Notes under the pieces: model-generated
What the model saw: only the letters and a program-made list of their open reading frames with translations
What the model was told of the DNA's origin: nothing
Database searches by the model: none
Origin: Streptomyces sp. NBC_00286
GTDB taxonomy: Bacteria; Actinomycetota; Actinomycetes; Streptomycetales; Streptomycetaceae
Length of the DNA: 64,000 bases
Assembly: GCF_036173125.1 (NCBI RefSeq)
Contig: NZ_CP108054.1
Coordinates: 1,240,001-1,304,000 of the forward strand
Direction: 5' to 3'
Position numbers and translations under genes: made by a program
Part shown: positions 43,513 through 52,464 of the stretch, in pieces
How the letters are laid out: each line of letters opens with the position of its first letter
Position numbering within the stretch: the stretch's first letter is position 1

Positions 43513-45416
43513 CCGCCGCCGATACCGGCCAAGCGCAACAGGCAGAGCAGGCTGTGCCCATTGAACCGGCACGGCAACGTCCCCCACATTGGCCGCGGTA
43601 CGCGCTCATCGCGATCCTTGTCCTGGGGACGGTGCTGTACGGCTGGGTGATGTGGACCGACAACTGGGGCAACACGTACTACACGGCCGCGGTCAAGTCG
43701 ATGTCGTCGGACTTCACGAACTTCCTGTTCGGTTCGTTCGACCCGGCCGGTGCGGTCACGATCGACAAACCGCCGTTGTCGTTGTGGCCGCAGGTGGTCT
43801 CGGTGAAGATCTTCGGCTTCCACCAGTGGTCCGTGCTGCTGCCGCAGGTGGTCGAAGGCGTCGCGGCGATCTTCCTGCTGCACCGGACGGTCCGGATGTG
43901 GGCGGGGGAAAAGGCCGCGCTGATCGCCGCGCTGGTCTACGCGCTCACGCCGATCACTGTGGCGATCACCCGCACGAACAACACCGACACCATGTTCGTC
44001 CTCATGCTCGTCGCAGCGGCTTACACCTTCACCCGCGCGATGCAAGCGCTGGAACCACGCACAAGGACGAAGTGGCTGCTGTTCACGGCGTTCCTGCTCG
44101 GGTGCGGCTTCCTGGCGAAGATGGCGGCCGCGTACATCGTCGTTCCTGCCTTCTTCGCCGCGTACCTGGCCGGCAGCAAGGCGCACTGGCGCCGTCAGGT
44201 GCTCGACCTGGCCGGTGCGGCCGTGGTGCTGCTGGCGAGTTCACTGTGGTGGGTCGCGGCATGCGGACTGTGGCCGGGCAAGAAGCCCTACGTCGGCGGC
44301 AGCACCGATGGCACGGCCCTGGACCTGATCCTGGGCTACAACGGGCTCGGCCGCGTGTTCGGCGGTGAAGGAAACGGCAACGGCGGGGCGGCGGCCACCG
44401 GCGGCGGAGGCGGCCCCGGCGCAGGCGGCGCCTCGTTCGGCGGCCCGCCCGGTGCGGGCCGGATGTTCGGCGACGCGGTCGGCGGGCAGATCAGCTGGCT
44501 GCTGCCGCTGGCGCTGATCGCGCTGGCGTTCGCGGCGGTGCTCGGCTTCCGGCGGCTGCGCCGCTCCGCCCCTGCGGACCCCGCCCACCGGGCAGGCTGG
44601 GTGCTGTGGGGCGGCTGGCTCCTGGTGAACGCCCTCGTGTTCAGCAACCAGAAAGGCGTCTTCCACCCGTACTACACCACCCTTATGGCACCCGCGATCG
44701 GCGCACTAGTCGGCGCAGGCACCATGTGGGCGTTCCAGCAGTACCAAGAGCGCGAGGGACTGGGCCGGTTCGTGCTGCCCGCCGACGTCGCGGTGACCGC
44801 GGCATGGGCGTGGGTGCTCATCTCCCGGGACACCTCATGGCACGGCTGGCTGCGGTACGCGGTGCTGATCGTCGCGCTGGCCGCGATCCTGGCCCTGGTG
44901 CTGCGCAAAGTCCCCAAGCTCGCGCTCGCGCTCGGGCTCGGCGCAGTGCTGCTGGCACCTGCCGTATGGTCGGCTGCCGCTGCGGTCTCCACCACAGCCA
45001 TCGCGAGCCTGCCGGCCGCAGGGCCGGCGGAGGAGGAGATGCCTGTCGGCTGGGACAGCGGAAAACTCACCGCGGACCAACGCAAGGTCCTGGACTACGC
45101 CAAGTCGCATGCGTCCGGAGCCAAAATCACGCTCGCGGTCGAGGGCGGCTCCCAGTCCGCGGGGGTGTACATCGTCGCCACCAACGAGACCGTGGTCGGC
45201 ATGGGCGGGTTCGACGGCAAGGACCCGGTGCCCTCGGTGGACCAGTTGTCCACCTGGGTGCGTGAGGGCAGGCTGCGGTTCGTTCTCACCGGCGGCGGGA
45301 TGATGATGACGGACGAAAAGACGGTCATCGAGCGGTCCAAGTGGATCAAGCAGAACTGCAAACCCGTACTCACAGCGGGCGAGAGCGGGACGCTGCACGA
45401 GTGCACGGACGCGTGA
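43509..45416 (+). CDS. GT39/ArnT-like membrane glycosyltransferase
   Basis: A 635-residue integral membrane transferase with about 11-12 spans. The first extracytoplasmic loop has NTYYTAAVKSM and TIDKPPLSLW, the signature of the ArnT/PMT superfamily where the Asp/Glu pair handles the lipid-linked donor. A Gly-rich insertion (about 280-320) separates spans, and a soluble C-terminal domain (about 520-635) follows. Probable role: transferring the sugar made and flipped by the GT2-GtrA partner to an envelope acceptor. It overlaps the upstream gene by four bases. Confidence 0.9.
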   Translation: MTAADTGQAQQAEQAVPIEPARQRPPHWPRYALIAILVLGTVLYGWVMWTDNWGNTYYTAAVKSMSSDFTNFLFGSFDPAGAVTIDKPPLSLWPQVVSVKIFGFHQWSVLLPQVVEGVAAIFLLHRTVRMWAGEKAALIAALVYALTPITVAITRTNNTDTMFVLMLVAAAYTFTRAMQALEPRTRTKWLLFTAFLLGCGFLAKMAAAYIVVPAFFAAYLAGSKAHWRRQVLDLAGAAVVLLASSLWWVAACGLWPGKKPYVGGSTDGTALDLILGYNGLGRVFGGEGNGNGGAAATGGGGGPGAGGASFGGPPGAGRMFGDAVGGQISWLLPLALIALAFAAVLGFRRLRRSAPADPAHRAGWVLWGGWLLVNALVFSNQKGVFHPYYTTLMAPAIGALVGAGTMWAFQQYQEREGLGRFVLPADVAVTAAWAWVLISRDTSWHGWLRYAVLIVALAAILALVLRKVPKLALALGLGAVLLAPAVWSAAAAVSTTAIASLPAAGPAEEEMPVGWDSGKLTADQRKVLDYAKSHASGAKITLAVEGGSQSAGVYIVATNETVVGMGGFDGKDPVPSVDQLSTWVREGRLRFVLTGGGMMMTDEKTVIERSKWIKQNCKPVLTAGESGTLHECTDA

Positions 45417-45450
45417 ATCACAGCGTTCTCAGCAAGTTCCCAGGTTCGTC

Positions 45451-45481
45451 GTTGATGCTGGTCAAGTGGACCAGCATCAAC
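45451..45481. promoter_or_regulatory. Perfect 13-bp hairpin over the response-regulator start codon
   Basis: Arms 45451-45463 and 45469-45481 are exact complements around a 5-nt loop. The GTG start codon begins in the loop (45466). It could terminate the GT39 message, be an operator, or hide the start codon; the lack of a ribosome-binding site makes the last two attractive. Confidence 0.7.
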
Positions 45482-46185
45482 GTGGCGAGGCGACCGTCCT
45501 CGTAGTGGACGACGAACCGAACATCCTGGAGCTGTTGTCGGCAGCGCTCCGGCTCAGCGGGTTCACCGTGCACGCGGCGAACTGCGGAGCCGAAGCGCTG
45601 GCCACGGCCCGGCATGTCCGGCCGGACATCGTCATTCTGGACGTGATGCTGCCCGACACCGACGGCTTCAGCCTCGCCCACAGCCTCCGTACGCTGCATG
45701 ACAGGCTGCCGGTGCTCTTCCTGACCGCACGGGGCGCCGTGGAAGACCGGATCGCGGGCCTGACAGCCGGTGGCGACGACTATGTGACCAAGCCGTTCAG
45801 CCTGGAGGAAGTGGTGTTGCGGCTGTGGGCGATCCTGCGGCGCACGGGCAGCGGTACCGACATCCCGCAGGACGACGGCACCCTCCGGTACGCCGATCTC
45901 GTGCTCGACGAGGACGCCCACGAGGTCCACCGGGCCGGTCGGCTGGTCCGACTGTCGCCCACCGAGTTCAACCTGTTGCGGTACCTGATGGTCAATGCCG
46001 AGCGGGTGGTCAGCAAACCGCAGATACTTGACCGGGTGTGGAGCTACGAATTCGGCGGGGACGGCCGGATCGTCGAGTCGTACATCAGCTATCTGCGCCG
46101 CAAGATCGACTCGGTGGAACCGCCGCTGATCCACACCATCCGGGGCATCGGCTACTCACTGCGGCTGCCCAGGGAAGAACGATGA
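45466..46185 (+). CDS. OmpR-family response regulator
   Basis: A 239-residue two-domain regulator. The receiver domain (about 10-125) has the acidic pair in VVDDEP, phospho-acceptor D59 in ILDVMLPD, Thr near 88 and K109 in TKPF. The winged-helix DNA-binding domain (about 140-235) ends in the wing HTIRGIGYSLR. The GTG start lies in a hairpin loop without a visible ribosome site; no better in-frame start is seen, and the receiver begins a few residues later. It overlaps the kinase gene by four bases. Likely DNA target: the CAGG direct repeats. Confidence 0.9.
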   Translation: MDQHQRGEATVLVVDDEPNILELLSAALRLSGFTVHAANCGAEALATARHVRPDIVILDVMLPDTDGFSLAHSLRTLHDRLPVLFLTARGAVEDRIAGLTAGGDDYVTKPFSLEEVVLRLWAILRRTGSGTDIPQDDGTLRYADLVLDEDAHEVHRAGRLVRLSPTEFNLLRYLMVNAERVVSKPQILDRVWSYEFGGDGRIVESYISYLRRKIDSVEPPLIHTIRGIGYSLRLPREER

Positions 46186-47639
46186 GCAGGAACCGCTGGC
46201 GCAGACCGTGGACACTACGGGCACGCCTGATCATGGCGCTGCTCGTGCTGGCCGCCCTCGGCCTGGGCAGCATCGCGGTCACGAGCGTCGTGCTGATCCG
46301 CCAGTCGATGATCGCCCGGATGGACGACCAGCTCAGGGATCTCGTGCGCCAATTGGACGGCAGCCCGGAACAGTCGACGCCGTCGCCGGAGGATCCTGGG
46401 CGCAACTCTGACGGTCTGCCCACGGATTTCGCGATCCGAGTGCTGCACCCCAACGGAAAGCCTCAGATGTCCGCCCCGGCTGGCGCGGTTGGGCCGGCAT
46501 GGCCAGAGATCAACTCGACCAACATCGACCAGTACGACGAGCGCCCGTTCATGGTCCACGACAAGCAGGGCGGTGCCGACTGGCGGGTCATGGTGACCCA
46601 GCAGATGATGTCCGACGAGCCGCGGATCATCGTAGCTGCGCAGTCGACGGCGACCACCGAGGCGACCGTGACGCAGTTGATCTGGATCGAGGTCGGGGTC
46701 GGAGTCGCGCTGCTGCTCGTCCTCGGCGGGGTCGGGTTCCTGCTGGTACTGCTGGGGCTGCAACCCCTGACCAAGATCGAGAAGACCGTGGAGGACATCG
46801 CCGGCGGCCACCTCGATCTGCGGGTCGCGTCTGATTCACGTACCGAGGTCGGTCGGCTCGGTGGCGCGCTGAACACCATGGTGGGCAGGCTTTCCTCTGC
46901 GCTGCGCCAGCGGGAACGGTCCGAGGAGCGCCTACGCAGGTTCGTGGCGGACGCCTCGCACGAACTGTGCACCCCGCTGACGTCGATCCGTGGCTTCGCC
47001 GAGCTGAACCGCTGCGGCGGCGCGCCGGACCGGGCCGATGTGGACCGGCTGATGGGCCGGATCGAGGGCGAGGCGATCCGGATGAGCCGCCTTGTGAACG
47101 ACATGCTGCTGCTGGCCCGCCTCGACCAGGAACGCGCCCTGGATCTGGCCGAACTCGACCTTCGCACACTCGTCGAGGACGCCGTGCACGACGCAAAGGT
47201 CCGCGACCCGCAGCGGCCACTGTTCCTCGAAAGCGCCGAAAAACCGATCCGGGTCACGGTGGACGAACACCGGATGCGCCAAGTGATCACGAACCTCGTC
47301 AGCAACGCCATGGCCCACACCCCGCCCAGCACGCCCGTGCACATCCGCGTAGCCATGCCCGCCGAACGGTCAGAACCTCCTGTGGCCGTGGCGGGAAGTC
47401 CGGAGTCGCGCGGCCGCGTCGTGCTGGAAGTAGTCGACGAAGGGCCTGGCGTGCCCTTGGAGGCCGCGCCGAACATCTTCGATCGGTTCTACCGGGTCGA
47501 CGAGGCCCGCTCCCGCACCCGCGGCGGCACCGGACTTGGCCTGGCCATCACCGCCGCAATCCTGGAGGCCCACGGCGGCCGCGTCGAACTCAGGACGGCG
47601 CCCGGCGAAGGTGCCCGCTTCACCGTGCTGCTTCCCTAG
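46182..47639 (+). CDS. Sensor histidine kinase (HAMP, EnvZ/PrrB-type)
   Basis: A 485-residue membrane kinase: first span at about 15-38, an extracytoplasmic sensor of about 130 residues, second span near 170-192, HAMP, then the dimerisation domain with phospho-acceptor H260 in DASHELCTPLTSIRG. The ATPase part has the N box NLVSNAMAHTP, G1 DEGPGVP, F box IFDRFYR and G2 GGTGLGLAI. The H-box carries Cys where Arg is usual (SHELRTPL), a small oddity. The sensed signal is unknown; adjacency suggests envelope or lipid-sugar status. The ATG overlaps the regulator stop. Confidence 0.92.
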   Translation: MSRNRWRRPWTLRARLIMALLVLAALGLGSIAVTSVVLIRQSMIARMDDQLRDLVRQLDGSPEQSTPSPEDPGRNSDGLPTDFAIRVLHPNGKPQMSAPAGAVGPAWPEINSTNIDQYDERPFMVHDKQGGADWRVMVTQQMMSDEPRIIVAAQSTATTEATVTQLIWIEVGVGVALLLVLGGVGFLLVLLGLQPLTKIEKTVEDIAGGHLDLRVASDSRTEVGRLGGALNTMVGRLSSALRQRERSEERLRRFVADASHELCTPLTSIRGFAELNRCGGAPDRADVDRLMGRIEGEAIRMSRLVNDMLLLARLDQERALDLAELDLRTLVEDAVHDAKVRDPQRPLFLESAEKPIRVTVDEHRMRQVITNLVSNAMAHTPPSTPVHIRVAMPAERSEPPVAVAGSPESRGRVVLEVVDEGPGVPLEAAPNIFDRFYRVDEARSRTRGGTGLGLAITAAILEAHGGRVELRTAPGEGARFTVLLP

Positions 47640-48125
47640 CTCCTGATGACTGCTTCCTCGCAGATCATGTGAAGTAGGGCACGGAAGGGGCGTGTCCGAG
47701 TTCAATGTGAGGGCAGGGACTTGCGGGGCCTTGGTGATGTCATCTCGCCGTTGGGGTACAGACCTTGGTTCCCTGCCGCCGCGCAAGCCATGTAGTCGGC
47801 GAAGCCTTCTAGACCGTCATGGAGGTCGGCGTTCAGGTGACGACGGCGGAGACCCGGACGCGCCGTGAAATGCAAACAGGGCCAGCATCGCTGTGTCTAC
47901 AACATGCGGATGGCGCGACGTGTAGCGCTCGAGGTTGCTCGTCATCGGGTTGCGATGGGTGAGCTTGCTCCGGTTTGACGAACACCGTGGTTGTGTCGTT
48001 CAGGCTGTGAGGGCGGCTCCTTGGGCCGCCCGTGGGAGCTCGCGGCGCCGTCGCAGGAGCCACGCGGGCTGATACCGCAGTACGAGTCCGGGCCGTCGTC
48101 TCCATCTCCATGAACCTGCCCCCCG
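47640..48125. other. 486-bp intergenic, nothing supportable
   Basis: The DNA between the convergent kinase and SGNH hydrolase genes has scattered stops in all frames. No hairpin of terminator quality, known domain or ribosome-binding site was found. Confidence 0.5.
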
Positions 48126-49067
48126 TCAGCTCGGCACTCTGACCGCGCGCAGCACGGCGTGCGCCATCCCGCGCTCGCCGAGCTCATTGGGGTGCACCGG
48201 CGCCGCCGGAGCCAACGGGATCAGAGGCTCAACCCAGCGTGTGTCCGGGTCCGAGCAGGCGTCTCGGCCCACGGAGGGTGTGTAGGTGTCGACGTACACG
48301 GCTCCGGCGGTGCGCGCGGTGGCGCGCAGGATGGCGTTGAGCTGCTGCTGCTTCTGTCGTAGGAAACCCACATCGCCCGGCACCAGCCCCATCGCGGGTC
48401 CGCAGGCAGCATCCTTGGCCGGCAGAATCGCGGGATATCCGACGACGTACACCCGGGCCTTCGGCGCGCGGCGCTTGATGTCGCTCAGCGCGCCGGACAG
48501 CCGCTCGCCCGCTGCCTTGATCTTCACTCCGACCTCGTCGGTACCGGCGGAGACGTACCGCTCCCGGCACGGCGCTTCCTTCGCCTTCCTATCCCCTAGC
48601 CAGTTCTCCACCTGGTCCCGGACGTCGGCCGTGACGCACATCGTGATCAGCGAGCTGAATCCGATGTCGTTGCCACCGATGCCGAGGGTGACCAGCCGGG
48701 TCGAGGTGGAAACAGCGGACAACTGGGCCGAGTTGACCCCGTTGCCCGTGGACTGCGGCGCGAACAGGTCGCCCATGGTGGCCCCGCTGCAGCTCACGTC
48801 GCGGAACTCGTCCGCCTCCAGACCGAGCCCGTCCGCGACCAACGCCGGATAGTTCCGATCGGAGCGGCCACAGCCCGCGGGCTCCCCCGTCTGGCCGGGG
48901 ATCTTCGGGCCGGCCGTGTAAGAGTCACCCAGCGCCACGTAGGGCCCGTTCGGGGGTGTGAAGAGCGACGAGGCAGCACCGCCCTCGCCCCAACCGATTC
49001 CGACCGCGGTGAGCAGCGCGGCGCACGCGAAGGCCGCCCCCACTCCGAGCCGTGTACGAGTTCTCAT
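48126..49067 (-). CDS. Secreted SGNH/GDSL hydrolase (Streptomyces lipase-like)
   Basis: A 313-residue exported esterase: signal peptide (about 1-32), then the SGNH blocks. The nucleophile Ser lies in ALGDSYTAG, the oxyanion Gly in SCSGATMGD, the Asn in GIGGNDIGF and the catalytic Asp/His region at the end (PVHPNELGERGMA). Cysteine pairs fit the three disulfides of secreted Streptomyces lipases of this class. It should cleave lipid or acyl esters outside the cell. ATG 49067 has AGGAGG 11 nt upstream. It is downstream of the dioxygenase operon on the same strand but has its own leader. Confidence 0.9.
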   Translation of the reverse strand: MRTRTRLGVGAAFACAALLTAVGIGWGEGGAASSLFTPPNGPYVALGDSYTAGPKIPGQTGEPAGCGRSDRNYPALVADGLGLEADEFRDVSCSGATMGDLFAPQSTGNGVNSAQLSAVSTSTRLVTLGIGGNDIGFSSLITMCVTADVRDQVENWLGDRKAKEAPCRERYVSAGTDEVGVKIKAAGERLSGALSDIKRRAPKARVYVVGYPAILPAKDAACGPAMGLVPGDVGFLRQKQQQLNAILRATARTAGAVYVDTYTPSVGRDACSDPDTRWVEPLIPLAPAAPVHPNELGERGMAHAVLRAVRVPS

Positions 49068-49217
49068 ATGAGGTTCTGCCTCCTGGTGCGGGAATCCGAA
49101 CGAAGGCAGGTCGAGCAGCTCACGCGGGCACGTGAACAGCGGTCGGCCAGTCTCGAATACCTCATCAGGGTTCCTGTGCAGGGCCCTTCCTGTCGTCGTG
49201 CCGCTGCTGGCAGTCGC

Positions 49218-49331
49218 CTACTGCCGTGGCAGTACACGCAAGACCGTTTGTCCTTTGAGGGCACGACAGGCCGCACCCTGTTTGGCCTCGACGGCTTCGA
49301 GGCCACGGCTCCATAGGTCGGAGTCGCCCAT
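49218..49331 (-). CDS. Possible 37-residue small protein after the extradiol dioxygenase
   Basis: A short frame starting 54 bp after the dioxygenase stop. It begins MGDSDLWSRGLEA and continues through an amphipathic KQGAACRALKG helix to VLRVLPRQ. Composition is protein-like, and the frame stays open upstream into an RTQLL stretch, where a GAGGAG sequence lies without a standard start at the right distance. It could be a real small gene of the catabolic operon or the tail of a lost one. No family is recognised. Confidence 0.3.
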   Translation of the reverse strand: MGDSDLWSRGLEAVEAKQGAACRALKGQTVLRVLPRQ

Positions 49332-49385
49332 CAGCAGCTGCGTGCGACTGACCGGTTCTCCTCGCCTGCCTCCAGCACTGTGCTG

Positions 49386-50318
49386 TCAGCCGGAGTGGGC
49401 TCCGGTCATCAGCGCTGCGAGGTCGTCCGGGTGCAGGAACGACGGCGGTGGTGGCGGTCCCCACGAGTAGAGGCCCTGGGCACCCTCGAGGTCCTCCGGT
49501 GTCCACAGTTGGTCGTCGACGATGCAGTCCATGTCGGAGTAGTACTCGCTGAAGTTGCCCGCTGGATCCTTCAGGTACCAGAAGAAGTTGGAGCCACCGT
49601 AGTGGCGCCCGAGTCCCCAGATATGCCGTTCGGGATGGTCCTCGAGCATGGCGTGCGCACCGCGGCCGACGTCGTCGATGTCGTCGACTTGCCATGAGGT
49701 GTGGTGCAGGAACGGCACTGGTGCGGAAAGCACGAGGATGTTGTGGTGGTCGGTCGAGCAGCGCATAAAGGTGCCGGCACCCTTGATGTGGTCGCTGATC
49801 TTGAAGCCGAGGCCCTCGACGAAGAACGCCTGAGTAAAGGCGTAGTCGGTTGTGCCAACGACAGCATGGCCGAGCTTTCGGGGCATGACCCGATCGGTGC
49901 GCAGCACGCCCGGCGCACGGTCTCCGGTGCGTTCGTAGCGTCCGGGCCCGTTGTACGGAGTGGCGGGGTTGCTGTCCTGCACGACACGGGGTGCGATCTC
50001 CAGGAACGCGCGGGTTCCTGTAGCCCTCTCGACAGCGCTGATCCAGCAAGGGCCCCGGTCGACCGTGATCCCCATGCGTTGCAGATTGCGGCTGGCGCGT
50101 CCGAGGTCGTCCTCGTCGTCGACACCGACGTGCACGTCGACCAGTCGCCGAGTCGGGGCATGGACGATGTGCAGCTGCCGGCCACCGTCCCGGGTGGCGA
50201 ACCACCGTTCCCCCTCCGAGACGTCCGCGGGGATGAGGCCGAACTCCTCGTAGTACGTGCCGACCTCGTCCACATGTGGGACGCCCATGGTGATGGACGT
50301 CAGGCGGTGCAGAGCCAT
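49386..50318 (-). CDS. Extradiol (catechol 2,3-type) ring-cleavage dioxygenase
   Basis: A 310-residue two-domain type I extradiol dioxygenase of the VOC fold. The C-terminal domain carries the iron ligands H151 (KLGHAVV), H206 (LHHTSW) and E258 (FSEYYSD), close to the spacing in BphC/HsaC, with H192 and H239 as likely second-sphere acid/base residues. It inserts O2 next to the diol of a catechol made by the upstream monooxygenase. It is the last assured gene of a four-gene operon; 27 bp separate it from the FAH-type gene. Confidence 0.9.
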   Translation of the reverse strand: MALHRLTSITMGVPHVDEVGTYYEEFGLIPADVSEGERWFATRDGGRQLHIVHAPTRRLVDVHVGVDDEDDLGRASRNLQRMGITVDRGPCWISAVERATGTRAFLEIAPRVVQDSNPATPYNGPGRYERTGDRAPGVLRTDRVMPRKLGHAVVGTTDYAFTQAFFVEGLGFKISDHIKGAGTFMRCSTDHHNILVLSAPVPFLHHTSWQVDDIDDVGRGAHAMLEDHPERHIWGLGRHYGGSNFFWYLKDPAGNFSEYYSDMDCIVDDQLWTPEDLEGAQGLYSWGPPPPPSFLHPDDLAALMTGAHSG

Positions 50319-50345
50319 CGGGGTCTCTCCTCTCAGAGGCGCGAC

Positions 50346-51218
50346 TCAGGTGGTGCTCGGTGTGGCAGCGAACATGCGATTCCGCAGCTCGCCGATGCCT
50401 TCTACGTGGCTGGTGAGTACGTCACCGTCAGCCAGCCAGCGCTGCGGATCACGACCGATGCCGACACCGGACGGTGTGCCGGTGAATATGACGTCACCGG
50501 GCAGCAGCGGAGTGCTCGCCGAGAGAGTGGCGACCAGCGCCGGGACGGAGAAGATCAGGTTGCTGGTACGGCCGAGCTGCACCGGCTCCCCGTTGATCGC
50601 GCAGCCCAGCTCGAGGTCGTCCGGGTCGGCGAGCTCGTCCAAGGTCACCAGCCACGGCCCGACGGGTCCGAAGCCGGGCAGTGACTTGCCCATGCTGAAC
50701 TGCGGCGGCGTTGCCGCCATCTGCAGAACCCGCTCGGAAATGTCCTGCCCCACCGAGTAGCCCGCGATGCAGTCGAACGCATCCCCCGCAGACACACGAT
50801 GGGCATGGCGACCGATGACGACTACGAGCTCAACTTCCCAGTCGACATGACCCCCTTGCGGTATCTCGATGGCTGCTCGGGGCCCTGTGATGCAGCTGGG
50901 GAACTTCGTGAACACCGGCGGCGTCGTCGTGGGCGCGTCGTACCCGGCCTCCGCCGCGTGCTCGCCGTAGTTGAGCCCGATCGCGAAGACCTGCCTCGGT
51001 GCGGGCACTGGCGATCCCAGGTCGTCGGCCGAGAACGGGGAGCCCATCTCCCAGCCGGCCGTCGCCGCCCAGGTGGTAAAGGCACCCCAGTCCTGGTAGA
51101 CGCCTTGCGGGTCGGGGCCGAACCGGCCTCCACTGGCCTTTTCGACGTCTTGGGCAATCTCGTGCCCGGGATCACCGGTGACGACGACGAGACGGCCCTT
51201 CAGGTTGGCAACGCGCAT
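50346..51218 (-). CDS. FAH-family hydrolase/isomerase/decarboxylase
   Basis: A 290-residue fumarylacetoacetase-like enzyme. The metal site of the family is visible: glutamates in DWEVELVVVIG and the Asp in YSVGQDISERV. The active-site lid segments KSLPGFGPVGPW and FTGTPSGVGIG are typical. Members hydrolyse C-C bonds, isomerise or decarboxylate the dienols produced by extradiol ring cleavage, which fits its place beside the dioxygenase. ATG 51218 starts the family N terminus; the longer open frame upstream overlaps the monooxygenase gene and is not supported. Confidence 0.9.
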   Translation of the reverse strand: MRVANLKGRLVVVTGDPGHEIAQDVEKASGGRFGPDPQGVYQDWGAFTTWAATAGWEMGSPFSADDLGSPVPAPRQVFAIGLNYGEHAAEAGYDAPTTTPPVFTKFPSCITGPRAAIEIPQGGHVDWEVELVVVIGRHAHRVSAGDAFDCIAGYSVGQDISERVLQMAATPPQFSMGKSLPGFGPVGPWLVTLDELADPDDLELGCAINGEPVQLGRTSNLIFSVPALVATLSASTPLLPGDVIFTGTPSGVGIGRDPQRWLADGDVLTSHVEGIGELRNRMFAATPSTT

Positions 51219-51252
51219 GCGGACGACTCCAGGTCGAGTGGGGAGTGGTGTC

Positions 51253-52464
51253 TCAGACCAGCGGGGTGATGTGGTCGTCGCGGTCGAGCAGGGCTTTGCC
51301 GTAGACCTCGTAGCCGATGGCGGGGGTGGCCACGGCGTGGCGGGCGGCGACCGCGGAGTCGCGCCAGATCCGCTGGAGCGGGTTGGCCTCGGCAAAGCTC
51401 CCCGCGCCGTGAGCGGTGAGCAGGATGTCGATCGCCTTCGTGATGTGGTCGACGATCCATCCGGTGTCGGCCCGGACACGGGCGCGGGCCAGGTAGTCCG
51501 GGTACTCGCCGGCCGCGGCCGCCCGGTCGATGTCGTCAGCTGCCCGGTAGGCGTGGAGATGGGCGGTGTCGATCATCATGGCGGCTTCGGCCAGCTGGAG
51601 CTGGAAGGCGACCGAGTCCGCCTGCGTGGTGTAGAAGGTGTACGAAACAGGCTTCTTCCCGGCATTCGCTCGGACGATGTCCAGCGCCGCGCGGCCCAGG
51701 CCGAGCTGCGTGCCGGTCAGCACAAGCGCGAGGAAGGGCACGAACGGCGACCGGAACATCACCTCCTCAGTCCGCTCGGTGCCGTAGTTGCCTTCGATCG
51801 CCTGCGGCACCGAGATCACGCGATGGTCGGGTACGAAAACGTCCGTGGCGGTCAGGCAGTTGCTGCCAGTGGACTTCATCCCGGCGACGAACCAGGTCTC
51901 CTCGAATGCGAGGTCGCTGCGCGGGACCAGGACCAGCCCCTGGTCGACGACCTCACCCCGGTCGTCAGTGACCGGGATGCCGAGCACGGCCCACGAGGCG
52001 TGGTACGAACCGGAGTTCCAGAACCAACGTCCGGTGACCTGGTAGCCGCCCTCCACCCTGCGGGACTCGGAGGATGGGGTGAGCACGCCCGAGACCAGAG
52101 CGTCGGGATCATCGGCCCACACGTCGTCCTGGGCCTGTTGCGGGAAGAGCCCCGTCATCCATGCGCACACGTTGAGCAGGGCGACCACCCAGGCGGTGCC
52201 GCCGTCAGCCTCCCCAACGCCGGCCGAAACGTCGAGCATCGTGCGCATCGACGTCTCGTAGCCGCCATACCGTTTGGGCTGCGCAACCTTGAACAGGCCG
52301 GCGTCGCGACAAGCCTGGATACTCTCCTCGACGACCCGGCGATCCTGCTCACCTTGAGCGGCGTTCTTGCGTATCAGCGGCTGGATCTCGGCGATGCGCG
52401 CGAGCAGCTCGGCTGTGGTCGGGACGCCACCCGTGCCGAAGGAACGGTCGGTCACAGTGGTCAT
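51253..52464 (-). CDS. Flavin-dependent monooxygenase of acyl-CoA dehydrogenase fold (HsaA-like)
   Basis: A 403-residue group D flavoprotein monooxygenase related to HsaA, the oxygenase that hydroxylates a steroid-derived phenol. Visible parts are the helical N-terminal domain with VAQPKRYGGYE, the central beta domain GRWFWNSGSYHASWAVLG and the C-terminal helical bundle. It uses reduced flavin from the neighbouring reductase to turn a phenol into a catechol. ATG 52464 is preceded by AAAGGAG. It starts 73 bp after the reductase stop. Confidence 0.88.
   Translation of the reverse strand: MTTVTDRSFGTGGVPTTAELLARIAEIQPLIRKNAAQGEQDRRVVEESIQACRDAGLFKVAQPKRYGGYETSMRTMLDVSAGVGEADGGTAWVVALLNVCAWMTGLFPQQAQDDVWADDPDALVSGVLTPSSESRRVEGGYQVTGRWFWNSGSYHASWAVLGIPVTDDRGEVVDQGLVLVPRSDLAFEETWFVAGMKSTGSNCLTATDVFVPDHRVISVPQAIEGNYGTERTEEVMFRSPFVPFLALVLTGTQLGLGRAALDIVRANAGKKPVSYTFYTTQADSVAFQLQLAEAAMMIDTAHLHAYRAADDIDRAAAAGEYPDYLARARVRADTGWIVDHITKAIDILLTAHGAGSFAEANPLQRIWRDSAVAARHAVATPAIGYEVYGKALLDRDDHITPLV

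Noticed and set aside
47640..48125. Search for a small RNA or gene in the gap after the kinase
   Set aside because: No strong hairpin, promoter or open frame with coding character was found.
49386..51218. Homogentisate pathway for the FAH-type and dioxygenase genes
   Set aside because: The dioxygenase is an extradiol VOC enzyme, not homogentisate dioxygenase, and the FAH protein is the short general form rather than true fumarylacetoacetase.
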